A stretch of DNA of 64,000 nucleotides. It comes from B18-G4 sp032250805. Its GTDB lineage: Bacteria > Bacteroidota > Bacteroidia > Bacteroidales > B18-G4. Position 1 is the stretch's first letter. Each line of letters starts with the position of its first letter. Both the position numbers and the translations under genes were made by a program. Of this stretch, positions 46,200-55,548 are shown in pieces. The stretch covers positions 1-64,000 of the forward strand of contig JAVVEM010000014.1 of the NCBI GenBank assembly GCA_032250805.1, read 5' to 3'. The notes beneath the pieces are model-generated. The model did no database searches. It saw only the letters and a program-made list of their open reading frames with translations, and was not told where the DNA came from.

Positions 46200-47484
46200 A
46201 GACAACAAATACCTGGACAAGCTGTTTCAGCGCAAGTTTGCCGGTTTTGAAGCCGAACCGCCCGCATCCGTATGGACAAATGTTCATAATGAGTTGCACA
46301 ATAAAGGCGGTGGCTCCAATAACCCTGTCAACCTTGCTGTCCTCGCTGCCCTGGTGCTCATCTCCGGCCTCCTGGGTTTCAGGCTTATTCATGATGTTCC
46401 GGATCAAAGCAATGAAATTGATCCTGCCCTGCTTACTTCACTGTTTATTGCTGACAATCAAAACAACCCCTACACCGGAAGCCTGCCTTCAACCTCTACC
46501 AATGACCAAATACGCAGCATTGAACCAAAAAAACCTTTAAATAGCACCATTTTATCAGGTGAACATGCACCTGAAACAAAATATCAGCAACATGCCCTTG
46601 GGCACAGTGCACAAATCAATACCCTTTATGCACCCTCATTCGATGCACAATCGAAGCTCTCCAAAATGAAAGCCAGAAAGTCGCTCTCAGTGCACGCTGG
46701 TTTGCAAATTCCCGGCAGCGAAAACATCAGAGTTCGTAACAGCCGTTATCATCCGAAGTTTGCCGGTGTAAATGATGGTGAACGCTCTTATAACAGAAGG
46801 GCAAGCTGGCAAATGGGATTCTTCTTTACCCCTGAGGTGGGTTTCTACCCCAACGACTCCATCCCCAACCAGCGCAGCTATACTTTTGATGTTAGTGCAA
46901 AATGGCAGAAAAACGAATTCTTTATTGAATCAGGCCTGGGCATTTCTTACTCCTCCGACGATGGGAATTATGCCATCGATTATGAGCAATTCCTCGGGTC
47001 ATACAACGACGTTTACAATGTTACCTACGATACCGCCTCAAACGGATCACTGGTGCCTGTATATCACACAAATGTTGTAAATGTTTACGACTCGATAAGC
47101 AAGTATAAAGTTGACCAGACACGCAATACCTATACCTATCTGCAGCTCCCTGTTTATGTAGGATTCCAAAAGCAAGTAAACCGTTTTGGATGGTTTGTAA
47201 AAGGCGGACCCGTACTGTCATTGCTCGTGCATAAAAACATCCCCGAACCGGAGGCCGGCTATAACCGCATTATCGGTCTCGACCGGCAAATGGCCACACG
47301 CGTGAATACGCACTGGCAACTGGCCTTTAGTGTAGGTATGTCATACCAGCTTTCGAACAAAGTAAGCATTGGAATAGAACCAACTTTCAGGTATTCCCTG
47401 AATTCACAATATGAACGCAAGTATATCAGCACCCGGCATCCTTATTCCATCGGATTAAGAACCGGGCTCTTGTTTAACTTTTAA
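46192..47484 (+). CDS. Anti-sigma-like N-terminus, one TM helix and C-terminal beta-barrel, cassette 1
   Basis: 430 aa, GTG start overlapping the sigma gene by 8 bp. Residues 1-40 are soluble and contain LDKLFQRKFAGFEAEPPASVWTNV, also present in cassette 2 as DKLF and EPGASVW. One TM helix spans about 45-66 (VNLAVLAALVLISGLLGF). A Ser/Asn/Gln/Pro-rich linker reaches about 190. The C-terminal part (about 195-430) alternates hydrophobic and polar strands (WQMGFFFTPEVGFYP, FFIESGLGISYSS, TYLQLPVYVGF, FGWFVKGGPVLSLL) and ends in GLLFNF, like outer-membrane beta-barrels (PF13568-like). Sharing the sigma operon and the short cytoplasmic head suggests it holds or senses for the sigma. No signal peptide is seen. 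Confidence 0.75.
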   Translation: MTEDNKYLDKLFQRKFAGFEAEPPASVWTNVHNELHNKGGGSNNPVNLAVLAALVLISGLLGFRLIHDVPDQSNEIDPALLTSLFIADNQNNPYTGSLPSTSTNDQIRSIEPKKPLNSTILSGEHAPETKYQQHALGHSAQINTLYAPSFDAQSKLSKMKARKSLSVHAGLQIPGSENIRVRNSRYHPKFAGVNDGERSYNRRASWQMGFFFTPEVGFYPNDSIPNQRSYTFDVSAKWQKNEFFIESGLGISYSSDDGNYAIDYEQFLGSYNDVYNVTYDTASNGSLVPVYHTNVVNVYDSISKYKVDQTRNTYTYLQLPVYVGFQKQVNRFGWFVKGGPVLSLLVHKNIPEPEAGYNRIIGLDRQMATRVNTHWQLAFSVGMSYQLSNKVSIGIEPTFRYSLNSQYERKYISTRHPYSIGLRTGLLFNF

Positions 47485-47493
47485 CCTGCAGCA

Positions 47494-49101
47494 ATGAAAC
47501 CACGATACCCCCGTTTATTCAGGCGTTTCAGGCTGGCCCAAAGCCCACGGAAGCAACTTATGCTACAGTTGCTCATGATCCTGATCCCGGCCCTTATCAT
47601 TTCAATCACAACAAGCTATGCCCAGGAGGGAACAAACCATATTTTTCTTTCGGGGCAGATCACAAATGTTGAAAATGGCGCACCAATAGCGGGACATCCG
47701 GTGTATATCGAATCAAATACAGAATCAAACGGGGGATTCACATATTATCTTGCTGCTTATACCGATGCCTATGGCTTCTTTAGCGATACCATTCTTACAC
47801 CTGCACTCGACGGATCACTGGTAATATATACTTACGACGAAAATAGCGGTGAATATATTAAAGAAGAATTTTTCAGGTTTAACTGGGCCTCTGAATACCA
47901 CATGAATACCGGACTTTCAATCATCGACTCAAACACACTTACCGATTTTCAGGCCAACTATATTGCATTAAAAGATACCATTACAAATGATTCACTAAGT
48001 TATTTCTTTGTCGATGAAACCATTGGCGAAGGAATTGTTTCGTGGTTATGGGATTTTGGCGATGGCACCGCTTCAACAGAAAAAAATCCCTCACATGTAT
48101 ACAGTCAGCCGGGTCTGTACGATGTAAAGCTCATCGTTTCAACGGAGCCTTTCAACAATGATGTCCGTACCAGTACCATTATTAAGAAGATCAAGGCTGG
48201 TATGCGCGATTATTATCATTTTGGCGGTCACGCTTTTGCCGGTTATTTCCCGGTCGATATCGGAACTGCATACCTCTACAAACTTGAGCAGGATGATTTT
48301 ATTCCCATCGATACAACCGAATTTGACCAATACGGATTTTACGACTTCCCACAGCTTATCGAAGGCAATTACAAAGTAAAAACCTTTCCCTCGCCAACAT
48401 CGGTCAATGCGGGTAATTATTTCCCCACCTATTTCGGAGATGCCCTTTTATGGACAAAATCAAGAACCATTGAACTGCATGAAACAGCATGGGAATATGA
48501 TATATCAATGGTTCCGAGTTATGAATACGATATGGGCTCAAGTATCATCACCGGTGTAGTTACTTTTGACGGTACGGATAACCCGCCATTGTCAAATACC
48601 GAGGTTATTCTTTTCAATGAACAGGATAATAATCTCACCTACATTAAATCGAACGATCAGGGAGCCTTTGAATTCATCGAACTGCCATACGGCACCTACA
48701 AGGTCATGGCAGAAGTTCCGGGAATGTATACATACCCCACCGAGATCGTGCTCAATGAGGAAAATCCATTCATCACCGAACTCAATATCGTTGTTTATGA
48801 AGAGGAAATGCCATTTTCGGTTGGTAACGGATCAAATATTAAACTCACATCCTTATCCGATCCTTACCCAAACCCGGCTCAATCCTGTGTTCATACGAAT
48901 TTTACAATCACCGGGAATGAAAGGTTGCATTTGTTTATTATTGATAACAACGGGCAGGTAGTGCAAAAACAAATGGCTGTCTATGCCGCTGGCGGGCACA
49001 TGCTTACAATCGATATTTCCAGCCTTTCGGCAGGGGTGTACAGGATGATGGTTTTGGTTGAAAATGAAAAATATATAAAACCTTTTATTAAAGTAAATTA
49101 A
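47494..49101 (+). CDS. PKD-domain secreted protein, T9SS cargo, cassette 1
   Basis: 535 aa. Basic n-region and a signal core (LMILIPALIISITTSYAQ); ATG 47560 (MLQLLMIL) would also give a signal. Domain order: carboxypeptidase-regulatory-like domain 50-150 (ISGQITNVENGAPIAGHPVYIES), one PKD domain (WLWDFGDGTASTEKNPSHVY, near 185), then FGGHAFAG...YFPTYFGDALLW, an Ig/SpaA-like domain (ITGVVTFDGTDNPPLSNTEVILF, YGTYKVMAEVPGMYTYP), and a T9SS terminus starting LSDPYPNPAQSCV. Same order in the cassette-2 proteins. Unlike those, its PKD has no cysteines. Terminator follows at 49123. Confidence 0.85.
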   Translation: MKPRYPRLFRRFRLAQSPRKQLMLQLLMILIPALIISITTSYAQEGTNHIFLSGQITNVENGAPIAGHPVYIESNTESNGGFTYYLAAYTDAYGFFSDTILTPALDGSLVIYTYDENSGEYIKEEFFRFNWASEYHMNTGLSIIDSNTLTDFQANYIALKDTITNDSLSYFFVDETIGEGIVSWLWDFGDGTASTEKNPSHVYSQPGLYDVKLIVSTEPFNNDVRTSTIIKKIKAGMRDYYHFGGHAFAGYFPVDIGTAYLYKLEQDDFIPIDTTEFDQYGFYDFPQLIEGNYKVKTFPSPTSVNAGNYFPTYFGDALLWTKSRTIELHETAWEYDISMVPSYEYDMGSSIITGVVTFDGTDNPPLSNTEVILFNEQDNNLTYIKSNDQGAFEFIELPYGTYKVMAEVPGMYTYPTEIVLNEENPFITELNIVVYEEEMPFSVGNGSNIKLTSLSDPYPNPAQSCVHTNFTITGNERLHLFIIDNNGQVVQKQMAVYAAGGHMLTIDISSLSAGVYRMMVLVENEKYIKPFIKVN

Positions 49102-49122
49102 TAACATATTATTAACCAAGGG

Positions 49123-49160
49123 AAAAGGCATCCTCGTACTTGACCGGGGTGCCTTTTTTT
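49123..49160 (+). terminator. Rho-independent terminator after cassette 1
   Basis: AAGGCATCC pairs with GGGTGCCTT (one G-U) around a 13-nt loop; the stem is extended by A/T pairs and ends in a run of seven T. It separates the two sigma cassettes into independent units. Confidence 0.8.
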
Positions 49161-49261
49161 ATGCCGGAGAACATGCAAAGGGATAAAAGCATAAAACATC
49201 GGATCAATGTGCAGGCAACCTTTATATTTTCCGGCAGTCTTTAAATCAGTTGGGTTTTTTG

Positions 49262-49828
49262 ATGGTTCCAGACCAGGAAATATTAGAAGGCTGCAAATCA
49301 GGAAAACGAAATGCTTTTGACTTGCTATACAAGAAATATGCCCCCACAATGCTGGGTATATGCATGCGGTATTGTAAAGGAAGAGATGATGCTGAGGATA
49401 TTCTCCATGAGGGTTTTATCAAGGTATTTTCGAATATTTCCAAATTCAGGGGAGAAGGATCTTTTGAAGGCTGGATCAAACGGATCATGATCAATACTTC
49501 CCTGAGTTATTATCATTCGAACCTGAAACATCAGTTTAAAGCCAATGCGGAAAACCTTGAGAATATACCGGCCGAAAAAAATGAAGATAGTGTTTACAGC
49601 AATGCCCCCGGGCGGTCAGAGCTGTTAAGTCTGATACAGGACCTCCCCGATGGTTATCGCTTTGTGTTTAATATGTATGTATTTGAAAACTTTTCGCACA
49701 AAGAGATCGCCGCTGAACTAGGGATCTCGGTAAACACATCAAAATCTCAACTGGCCAAGGCAAGGAGGCAATTGAAAAGAAAACTGCAGACAAAATATAA
49801 TTTAAAGCCCAATATACGCTCGAAATGA
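49262..49828 (+). CDS. ECF-type RNA polymerase sigma factor, cassette 2
   Basis: 188 aa from ATG 49262; an in-frame TTG at 49250 is less likely. Region 2 VPDQEILEGCKSGKRNAFDLLYKKYAPTMLGICMRYCKGRDDAEDILHEGFIKVF; region 4 LPDGYRFVFNMYVFENFSHKEIAAELGISVNTSKSQLAKAR. Its paralogue is at 45660. Its stop codon overlaps the start of the next gene as ATGA, a tight translational coupling. A near-consensus -7 box, TATATTTT, lies at 49223-49230. The upstream region does not repeat the 12-bp inverted repeat of cassette 1. Confidence 0.94.
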   Translation: MVPDQEILEGCKSGKRNAFDLLYKKYAPTMLGICMRYCKGRDDAEDILHEGFIKVFSNISKFRGEGSFEGWIKRIMINTSLSYYHSNLKHQFKANAENLENIPAEKNEDSVYSNAPGRSELLSLIQDLPDGYRFVFNMYVFENFSHKEIAAELGISVNTSKSQLAKARRQLKRKLQTKYNLKPNIRSK

Positions 49829-51141
49829 ATAAGAAGCCTGAACATAGCATCGATAAACTCTTCTACGAGTCGCTTAACGGCAACCGTATGGAGCCAGGAG
49901 CAAGCGTATGGAAATCATTATCCGGCCATATTCCTGCAAAAAGTGGGGCCGGCAGCATGATCCTGCTTGCTTCGGCTGTTGCTATCGGAATTTTTGCTGT
50001 TCTTCTCAGCTATCAACTTCATATTTTCCCCGGACAGGAAAAACAAGATGAACAAGACCTGGTCACCACAATTGCAGACCCGCAAAACAAATCTGACGCG
50101 CTTACGCAACCCCCTGGAGGGATCAATGATAATACAGAAACCGACAACACGAACAATTTATCAGCAGCCGGCGACATAAAGGCTGCCATGGCACCGGAAG
50201 CTGACATTGAAAAAGTTTTGGAAAAACCAACCCGGCTTATTCAAACGGAAAAAACAGAGATCATTTCTGCAAAAAATTCAGAACCACGAATTAAAAATGA
50301 AAATATAAGGACCAGATACCCCTTGCTTCGGCTAAAACTATACCGCTATGGACTAAGTACCGAAGATTTGCCGGCAATTAATGAGAATAATATACATCAG
50401 GGAGCGGCTCCCTCATTTAATATGGGACTTGAAAACACCTATGTAAAGAATTCCACTTTGGTTTTGGGTGCGGGCTTCAGCCCGGCAGTGAATATCTATC
50501 CTGAGGGTCAAAACCGGAACGACTATTCCCTTGAACTGATTGCTGCCTATGAAAAATCGCGGGTTATTATTGAAGGGGGTGTCGGTGTCAATTACGCCAC
50601 TGAAAGTGCCCGCTATGGGATTACCTGGTCAACCTACGACAGCGTTGGCTATTTCATTAATGTGAATTCATTTATCATCGATCCGGAGAATCCGGAAGCT
50701 GTTCGTTTCCAAACCAGCATGAAAAATATCTACGACAGCATTAGCCACTACAGGATCCAGGAAAACACCAATAAGTATGCATATTTACAAATCCCTTTAA
50801 GACTGGGATACAGGATGATAGAACACGGGCGCTTTTCGCTCGATCTGAAAGCAGGGATCATCTTTTCATGGCAAATATTGAAAGATGTTCCGGAAGCCCC
50901 ATATCAGGGCAACGACGCCGATCAGATTGAAGTTATCAGGCATTACCCCGACAGATTGAAAACAAACTGGCAGTATACCGCAGGATTTGGAATAAACTAT
51001 CATTTCAGCAAACAGCTAAGGCTAAGCATTGAGCCGTTTTACCGGCAGTATCTGCAATCGGTTTATTCAACCAACTCCGTTTATTCTGCAAGATCGCCAT
51101 ATGCTTTTGGGCTTAGGGGAGGAATTTATATTGAATTTTAA
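49825..51141 (+). CDS. Anti-sigma-like N-terminus, one TM helix and C-terminal beta-barrel, cassette 2
   Basis: 438 aa, ATG overlapping the sigma stop by 4 bp. Head 1-40 with HSIDKLFYESLNGNRMEPGASVW, aligned with cassette 1. TM helix about 46-66 (MILLASAVAIGIFAVLLSYQL). A linker to about 180 is rich in Asp, Asn, Thr and Glu. The barrel-like part about 195-438 shows VYDSIS-type NIYDSISHYRIQENTNKYAYLQIPLRLGY, matching VYDSISKYKVDQTRNTYTYLQLPVYVGF in cassette 1, and ends GLRGGIYIEF. The level of similarity suggests an old duplication of the whole cassette. Role as sigma regulator inferred from order and overlap. Confidence 0.75.
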   Translation: MNKKPEHSIDKLFYESLNGNRMEPGASVWKSLSGHIPAKSGAGSMILLASAVAIGIFAVLLSYQLHIFPGQEKQDEQDLVTTIADPQNKSDALTQPPGGINDNTETDNTNNLSAAGDIKAAMAPEADIEKVLEKPTRLIQTEKTEIISAKNSEPRIKNENIRTRYPLLRLKLYRYGLSTEDLPAINENNIHQGAAPSFNMGLENTYVKNSTLVLGAGFSPAVNIYPEGQNRNDYSLELIAAYEKSRVIIEGGVGVNYATESARYGITWSTYDSVGYFINVNSFIIDPENPEAVRFQTSMKNIYDSISHYRIQENTNKYAYLQIPLRLGYRMIEHGRFSLDLKAGIIFSWQILKDVPEAPYQGNDADQIEVIRHYPDRLKTNWQYTAGFGINYHFSKQLRLSIEPFYRQYLQSVYSTNSVYSARSPYAFGLRGGIYIEF

Positions 51142-51153
51142 TAAGAATATATT

Positions 51154-53157
51154 ATGAAATATAAGGTCTGGCTAACATTATTGATACCCTTGCTGGGCAT
51201 TACTTTGCTTTGGGGAAACAGCAACAACAGCCTTGATTGCACCAGCTATTATACATGGGAACATGTTACAGGAGCAAATAAAACAATTCAGTTTACCAAT
51301 CAGTCGGCAGGCGAATTCAATAACTGGGAATGGGATTTTGGTGATGGAATAATCTCAGAGGTGTATCATCCGGTTCATGTATATACCGAATACGGCACGT
51401 ATTATGTTTGTCTGACCATCAGTGACGGGATAAACTGTACCGACATATATTGCGACACCGTGATCGTAGAACCGCAATGCGAAGCTGATTTTAATTTTAC
51501 CTATGTGCCAACAACACCCATTCATGTTCAGTTTACTGATCTTTCAGCCGGATATCCCGACAGTTGGCTGTGGTTGTTTGGCGACGGGACCACCTCAACA
51601 GAACAAAATCCCGTACATGCATATCCGGTGCCGGGCAGTTATGATGTATGCCTGATCATTGAGCACAACGACTCCCTGTACAGTTGTGCCGATTCGATCT
51701 GCAAAACGGTATTTATCCCCGACACCCTGAACTGCGAAGCTGATTATTCTTATGAGATATCAACCCAGAACCCTCTGAAAGTGCAATTTCTTGATCATTC
51801 ATCAGGAAATATTACCGACTGGGAATGGAACTTTGGTGACGGGACGATTTCATATCAACAGTTTCCAGAGCATATTTTCCCCGGACCCGCCGATTATTTG
51901 GTATGTCTTAAAGTTGAGAACAGAGACACTGCCGAGCACTGTATTCATTTCATCTGCAAAACAATTACGGTGCAGGACTCAGGCTTCTGTACGGCTGATT
52001 TTTTCGCCATTGCCGACTCAAACAGCCAGGTAATGTATCAGTATACCTTCTTCGACCAGAGCACCGGCGATCCTGACCTCTGGTTGTGGGACTTTGGCGA
52101 TGGTCACATCTCGCACGAGCAAAATCCGGTGCATACTTATGAAGCGTCAGGAACTTACGATGTATGCCTCAACACCTGGAATAGCAATTACCCTGGTTAT
52201 ACCGGATCACATTGTATATCTGTTACTACAGCGAATTACCACCAGCTTGGCGGCCATGCTCTTATCGGCGATAATCCCATCAATAATCCCGTTCATACAG
52301 GCGATACAGGTGTCGCTGTTATATACCGGCAAAACCATGATAAGAGTTTTATAGCAATAGATACCAACAAATTCGATGAATTGGGTTATTACTGGTTTAC
52401 AAATATGATGGAAATGGGTTATAGGGTCAGGATCAGCCTGACGCCGGGCTCAGCTCATTACGAAGCCTCCGTCCCCTCCTATTATCCCGGCACAATTCAC
52501 TGGCAGGATGCAGATGAGTTTATGCTGGCGGAAGACCTTTTTGAGATGAGCATCAACATGATGCAGGTAAACGGTATTGCATCAGGGCCAGGAGATATCA
52601 GCGGACACCTCGTTGCCGAAAACCGCAACGGTGTTGAAAGCCACCGCTCATTTGGCCAGGTTCCGGTGATCCTCACAAACACCGGGAATATGCTGCTTGC
52701 ATGGACCTCCACCAATGATTACGGCCAATTTGCCTTTAACAATATTGCACTCGGATCATATCAACTGCATGCTGATATAATCGGCATGTGGTCGCAACCT
52801 AAAACTGTTACTCTGAGTAGCGGATACCCCGTTAACGACAGTGTACGGATAGTGATATCGCCTGAATCACCTTTTCATATAAATGAAGCTGTTGGGAATA
52901 TCAATCTCCTGTCACTCTATCCCAATCCGGCAGAAAATTATGTTCACCTTAATCTGAATGTAAATGAACCCTGTAATGTGAGAGCAAATATTTATGATAT
53001 GACAGGGAATCTTATTGTTGGAAAGCAATTTGTGCTGAAAAAAGAACGGAACGAAATCAGTATTGCTTTGGATAATTATCCCCCGGGTTTGTATATGATC
53101 TGTCTTTATGATGACAGACAATCTGAAGCAATGTGTAAAAAATTCATTAAAAAGTGA
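51154..53157 (+). CDS. Four-PKD secreted protein, T9SS cargo, cassette 2
   Basis: 667 aa, 12 bp after the barrel gene. Signal peptide (LLIPLLGITLLWG). Four PKD domains follow (about 25-360), with WEWDFGDG, WLWLFGDGTTS, WEWNFGDGTIS and WLWDFGDGHIS. Nearly every repeat starts with Cys and has VCL followed by two further Cys, so each may be disulphide-closed. Then YHQLGGHALIG, VPSYYPGTIHWQDADEF, an Ig-like domain (VPVILTNTGN, YGQFAFNNIALGSYQLHADIIGMWSQP), and a T9SS terminus from LLSLYPNPAENYVH to the end. Probably a surface adhesin or matrix protein; no catalytic motifs. Confidence 0.87.
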   Translation: MKYKVWLTLLIPLLGITLLWGNSNNSLDCTSYYTWEHVTGANKTIQFTNQSAGEFNNWEWDFGDGIISEVYHPVHVYTEYGTYYVCLTISDGINCTDIYCDTVIVEPQCEADFNFTYVPTTPIHVQFTDLSAGYPDSWLWLFGDGTTSTEQNPVHAYPVPGSYDVCLIIEHNDSLYSCADSICKTVFIPDTLNCEADYSYEISTQNPLKVQFLDHSSGNITDWEWNFGDGTISYQQFPEHIFPGPADYLVCLKVENRDTAEHCIHFICKTITVQDSGFCTADFFAIADSNSQVMYQYTFFDQSTGDPDLWLWDFGDGHISHEQNPVHTYEASGTYDVCLNTWNSNYPGYTGSHCISVTTANYHQLGGHALIGDNPINNPVHTGDTGVAVIYRQNHDKSFIAIDTNKFDELGYYWFTNMMEMGYRVRISLTPGSAHYEASVPSYYPGTIHWQDADEFMLAEDLFEMSINMMQVNGIASGPGDISGHLVAENRNGVESHRSFGQVPVILTNTGNMLLAWTSTNDYGQFAFNNIALGSYQLHADIIGMWSQPKTVTLSSGYPVNDSVRIVISPESPFHINEAVGNINLLSLYPNPAENYVHLNLNVNEPCNVRANIYDMTGNLIVGKQFVLKKERNEISIALDNYPPGLYMICLYDDRQSEAMCKKFIKK

Positions 53158-53241
53158 CCTTTTTGCCGTCAAGCTATTATTTTTGTCCATAATAACGTAT
53201 GAAACAACTTTATGATAAACTTTTACCTTAAGACATCACCT

Positions 53242-55509
53242 ATGACAAGAACGTTTACTATTTTACTCTTTGCGATTTTATTCGGATCGGCAGCATACTC
53301 ACAGAACTGCAATAATTATTTTATCTATCAGCAGAACGACCTCCTCAAATTCACTTTCCGTGGATTTATGGAAAATCCTGCTCAGGCATTATATACGTGG
53401 GATTTTGGCGACGGCAATACTGCTCAGGGCAAAGAGGTATCGCATAGCTTCGACAATGCCGGAGACTATCTTGTATGCCTTACCACCGAAACATATGATT
53501 CGCTTGGCAACCCCTGTATTGATACATCCTGCCAGGATATTACAGCAGGGAACCCACCCGGCTGTGTCGCATTTTTCTTTGGCACACCCTCACCCAGCGC
53601 TCCGCAAACATGGATATTTTCTGATTTTTCTTCGGGCAGTCCAACGTCCTTTTACTGGAATTTTGGTGATGGCACAACCTCAAGCCTCCAGGATCCAATT
53701 CATGCTTTCGTAAATCCCGGAACCTATAATGTTTGTTTAACCATTACCGATACGGTAGCAGGTTGCGACGACACCTATTGTGAAGAGATCAGCGTAGCGC
53801 TGGACCCCGGCGATTGTGAAAGCGACTTCACCTATTCATCAGCCGATCTGCTTACCTTTGATTTTGAAGGATACATGATCGATACCACACAAACTGATGT
53901 TGAGTTTACGTGGGATTTCGGTGACGGCAACACAGGCAACGGACAATTCGTAACCTATACTTACGCACCCCTGCCACCAACTTATTACACGGTTTGCCTT
54001 ACTACAACGCTCAGCTATCCGACAGGCGATTCGTGTGTTTATGTATCATGCCGCGATGTTTTTGCAGGAAACACTGCCAACTGTCAGGCCATGTTCAACT
54101 GGTCGTTTGGCAGCCAGCCTCTTTCAATAAACTTTGTTGATATGTCGACCGGGCAACCAAGCCTGTGGGAATGGGACTTTGGCGATTCCACATATTCGAC
54201 AGAGCAGAACCCAACGCATATTTATAATCGCGATGGCATTTATGATGTTTGCCTGACCATTACGAACGAAACCAACGGATGTACCAGCACCCTTTGTTCT
54301 GAGGTAAATGTTACGAATGTTCCTCCGCCTGTTAATTGCAGCAATACCATTGAAACAACCCAGGGGTCTGATATCTACACCTACAGTTTTCATGGCGAAG
54401 CATTTTCGGGCACAACCAATGTAAGTGAAACCACTACATTCAGGTGGAACTTTGGCGACGGAACCACGGTAAACGGACAGGATGCAGATCATACATTTGC
54501 TGCTCCAGGGAGTTATGAGGTCAGGCTTGGCACAGTGTCCATCCTGAATGGTACCGATACCTGTTCGGCATTCAGCTATGATTCGATCCATATATCAGAC
54601 CAGATTGTTTGCATTGGCGGCAGCGTGTTTCTTTCAAGCCAGATACCTGCCGACCTCGGCTTTGTCCAGCTTATTTCGCACGATCCTGCAAACAACACCA
54701 TCATTTCAGCATCTTCCGCCACCATTAATAATGATGGAAGTTTCCTTTTTGAAAGTTTAAACATCAACGATGACCTTGACCTGTATCTGCAGGCAGGCTT
54801 AAGCCAGCAATCGGCCAGTTACGGACAATTTGCACCAACTTACCATACAAATGTGATCAATTGGGGTGATGCCCAACTTGCGGTACCAGAGGAATGCCCG
54901 GCAACGATCAGCCACGATATAATGATGTATTCCTTTACGGCCGTGGCAGCAGGCAACGGCACGATCGCCGGTGTAGTATACAATGGCAACACACGCGAAG
55001 TAATGGAAAATGTTGAAATCCTCCTTTTGAATGAAAGCAGGGAAACTGAAGGATATGCTTATTCTGATATAAACGGATTTTTTGAATTTTCATCCATCGC
55101 ATACGGCACCTATTATATATATCCCGAAATGGTAGGCATCGAAACAGATGGATTCATGGTTACCATTGGCGAAGATATGCCTGAAAAAGAACTGAATATT
55201 GTTATTGCCGATGGTGCTGCCGTGCTTTCCGTTGAAGAATACAGCCTGATCAGCATCCTTAATGCCTTGTATCCCAACCCTGCCAGCGAGCTTGTTAATA
55301 TAACGGTCTCAGCAGAAAAGGAAACAGATGTTCAACTATCGGTTTATAACCAGCTTGGACAGCAGATGAAGAGCCAAAACGAACGACTCGTAAAGGGTGT
55401 GAACACAGTTAGACTGAGGATTGCCGATCTGCCCGGGAGCATTTACTATCTCCGGCTTCAGGCCGGTAACGGCAAACCGGTTATGCGGTCATTTGTTAAA
55501 TTTGATTAG
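53242..55509 (+). CDS. Five-PKD secreted protein, T9SS cargo, cassette 2
   Basis: 755 aa from ATG 53242, giving signal peptide MTRTFTILLFAILFGSAAYSQ; the frame opens 30 bp earlier. Five PKD-like repeats (about 22-460): YTWDFGDGNTA, FYWNFGDGTTS, FTWDFGDGNTG, WEWDFGDSTYS and FRWNFGDGTTV, with Cys at repeat starts and ends. The same tail as the other two proteins follows: CIGGSVFLS, APTYHTNVINWGDA, IAGVVYNGNTREVMENVEILLL, YGTYYIYPEMVG, and a T9SS terminus from LNALYPNPASELV. Lies 84 bp after the previous gene and is probably in the same operon. Likely a paralogue enlarged by PKD repeat gain. Confidence 0.87.
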   Translation: MTRTFTILLFAILFGSAAYSQNCNNYFIYQQNDLLKFTFRGFMENPAQALYTWDFGDGNTAQGKEVSHSFDNAGDYLVCLTTETYDSLGNPCIDTSCQDITAGNPPGCVAFFFGTPSPSAPQTWIFSDFSSGSPTSFYWNFGDGTTSSLQDPIHAFVNPGTYNVCLTITDTVAGCDDTYCEEISVALDPGDCESDFTYSSADLLTFDFEGYMIDTTQTDVEFTWDFGDGNTGNGQFVTYTYAPLPPTYYTVCLTTTLSYPTGDSCVYVSCRDVFAGNTANCQAMFNWSFGSQPLSINFVDMSTGQPSLWEWDFGDSTYSTEQNPTHIYNRDGIYDVCLTITNETNGCTSTLCSEVNVTNVPPPVNCSNTIETTQGSDIYTYSFHGEAFSGTTNVSETTTFRWNFGDGTTVNGQDADHTFAAPGSYEVRLGTVSILNGTDTCSAFSYDSIHISDQIVCIGGSVFLSSQIPADLGFVQLISHDPANNTIISASSATINNDGSFLFESLNINDDLDLYLQAGLSQQSASYGQFAPTYHTNVINWGDAQLAVPEECPATISHDIMMYSFTAVAAGNGTIAGVVYNGNTREVMENVEILLLNESRETEGYAYSDINGFFEFSSIAYGTYYIYPEMVGIETDGFMVTIGEDMPEKELNIVIADGAAVLSVEEYSLISILNALYPNPASELVNITVSAEKETDVQLSVYNQLGQQMKSQNERLVKGVNTVRLRIADLPGSIYYLRLQAGNGKPVMRSFVKFD

Positions 55510-55548
55510 GCGTTTCATTGAGCCGGGTCTGAAAGCCGGCAAGATATA

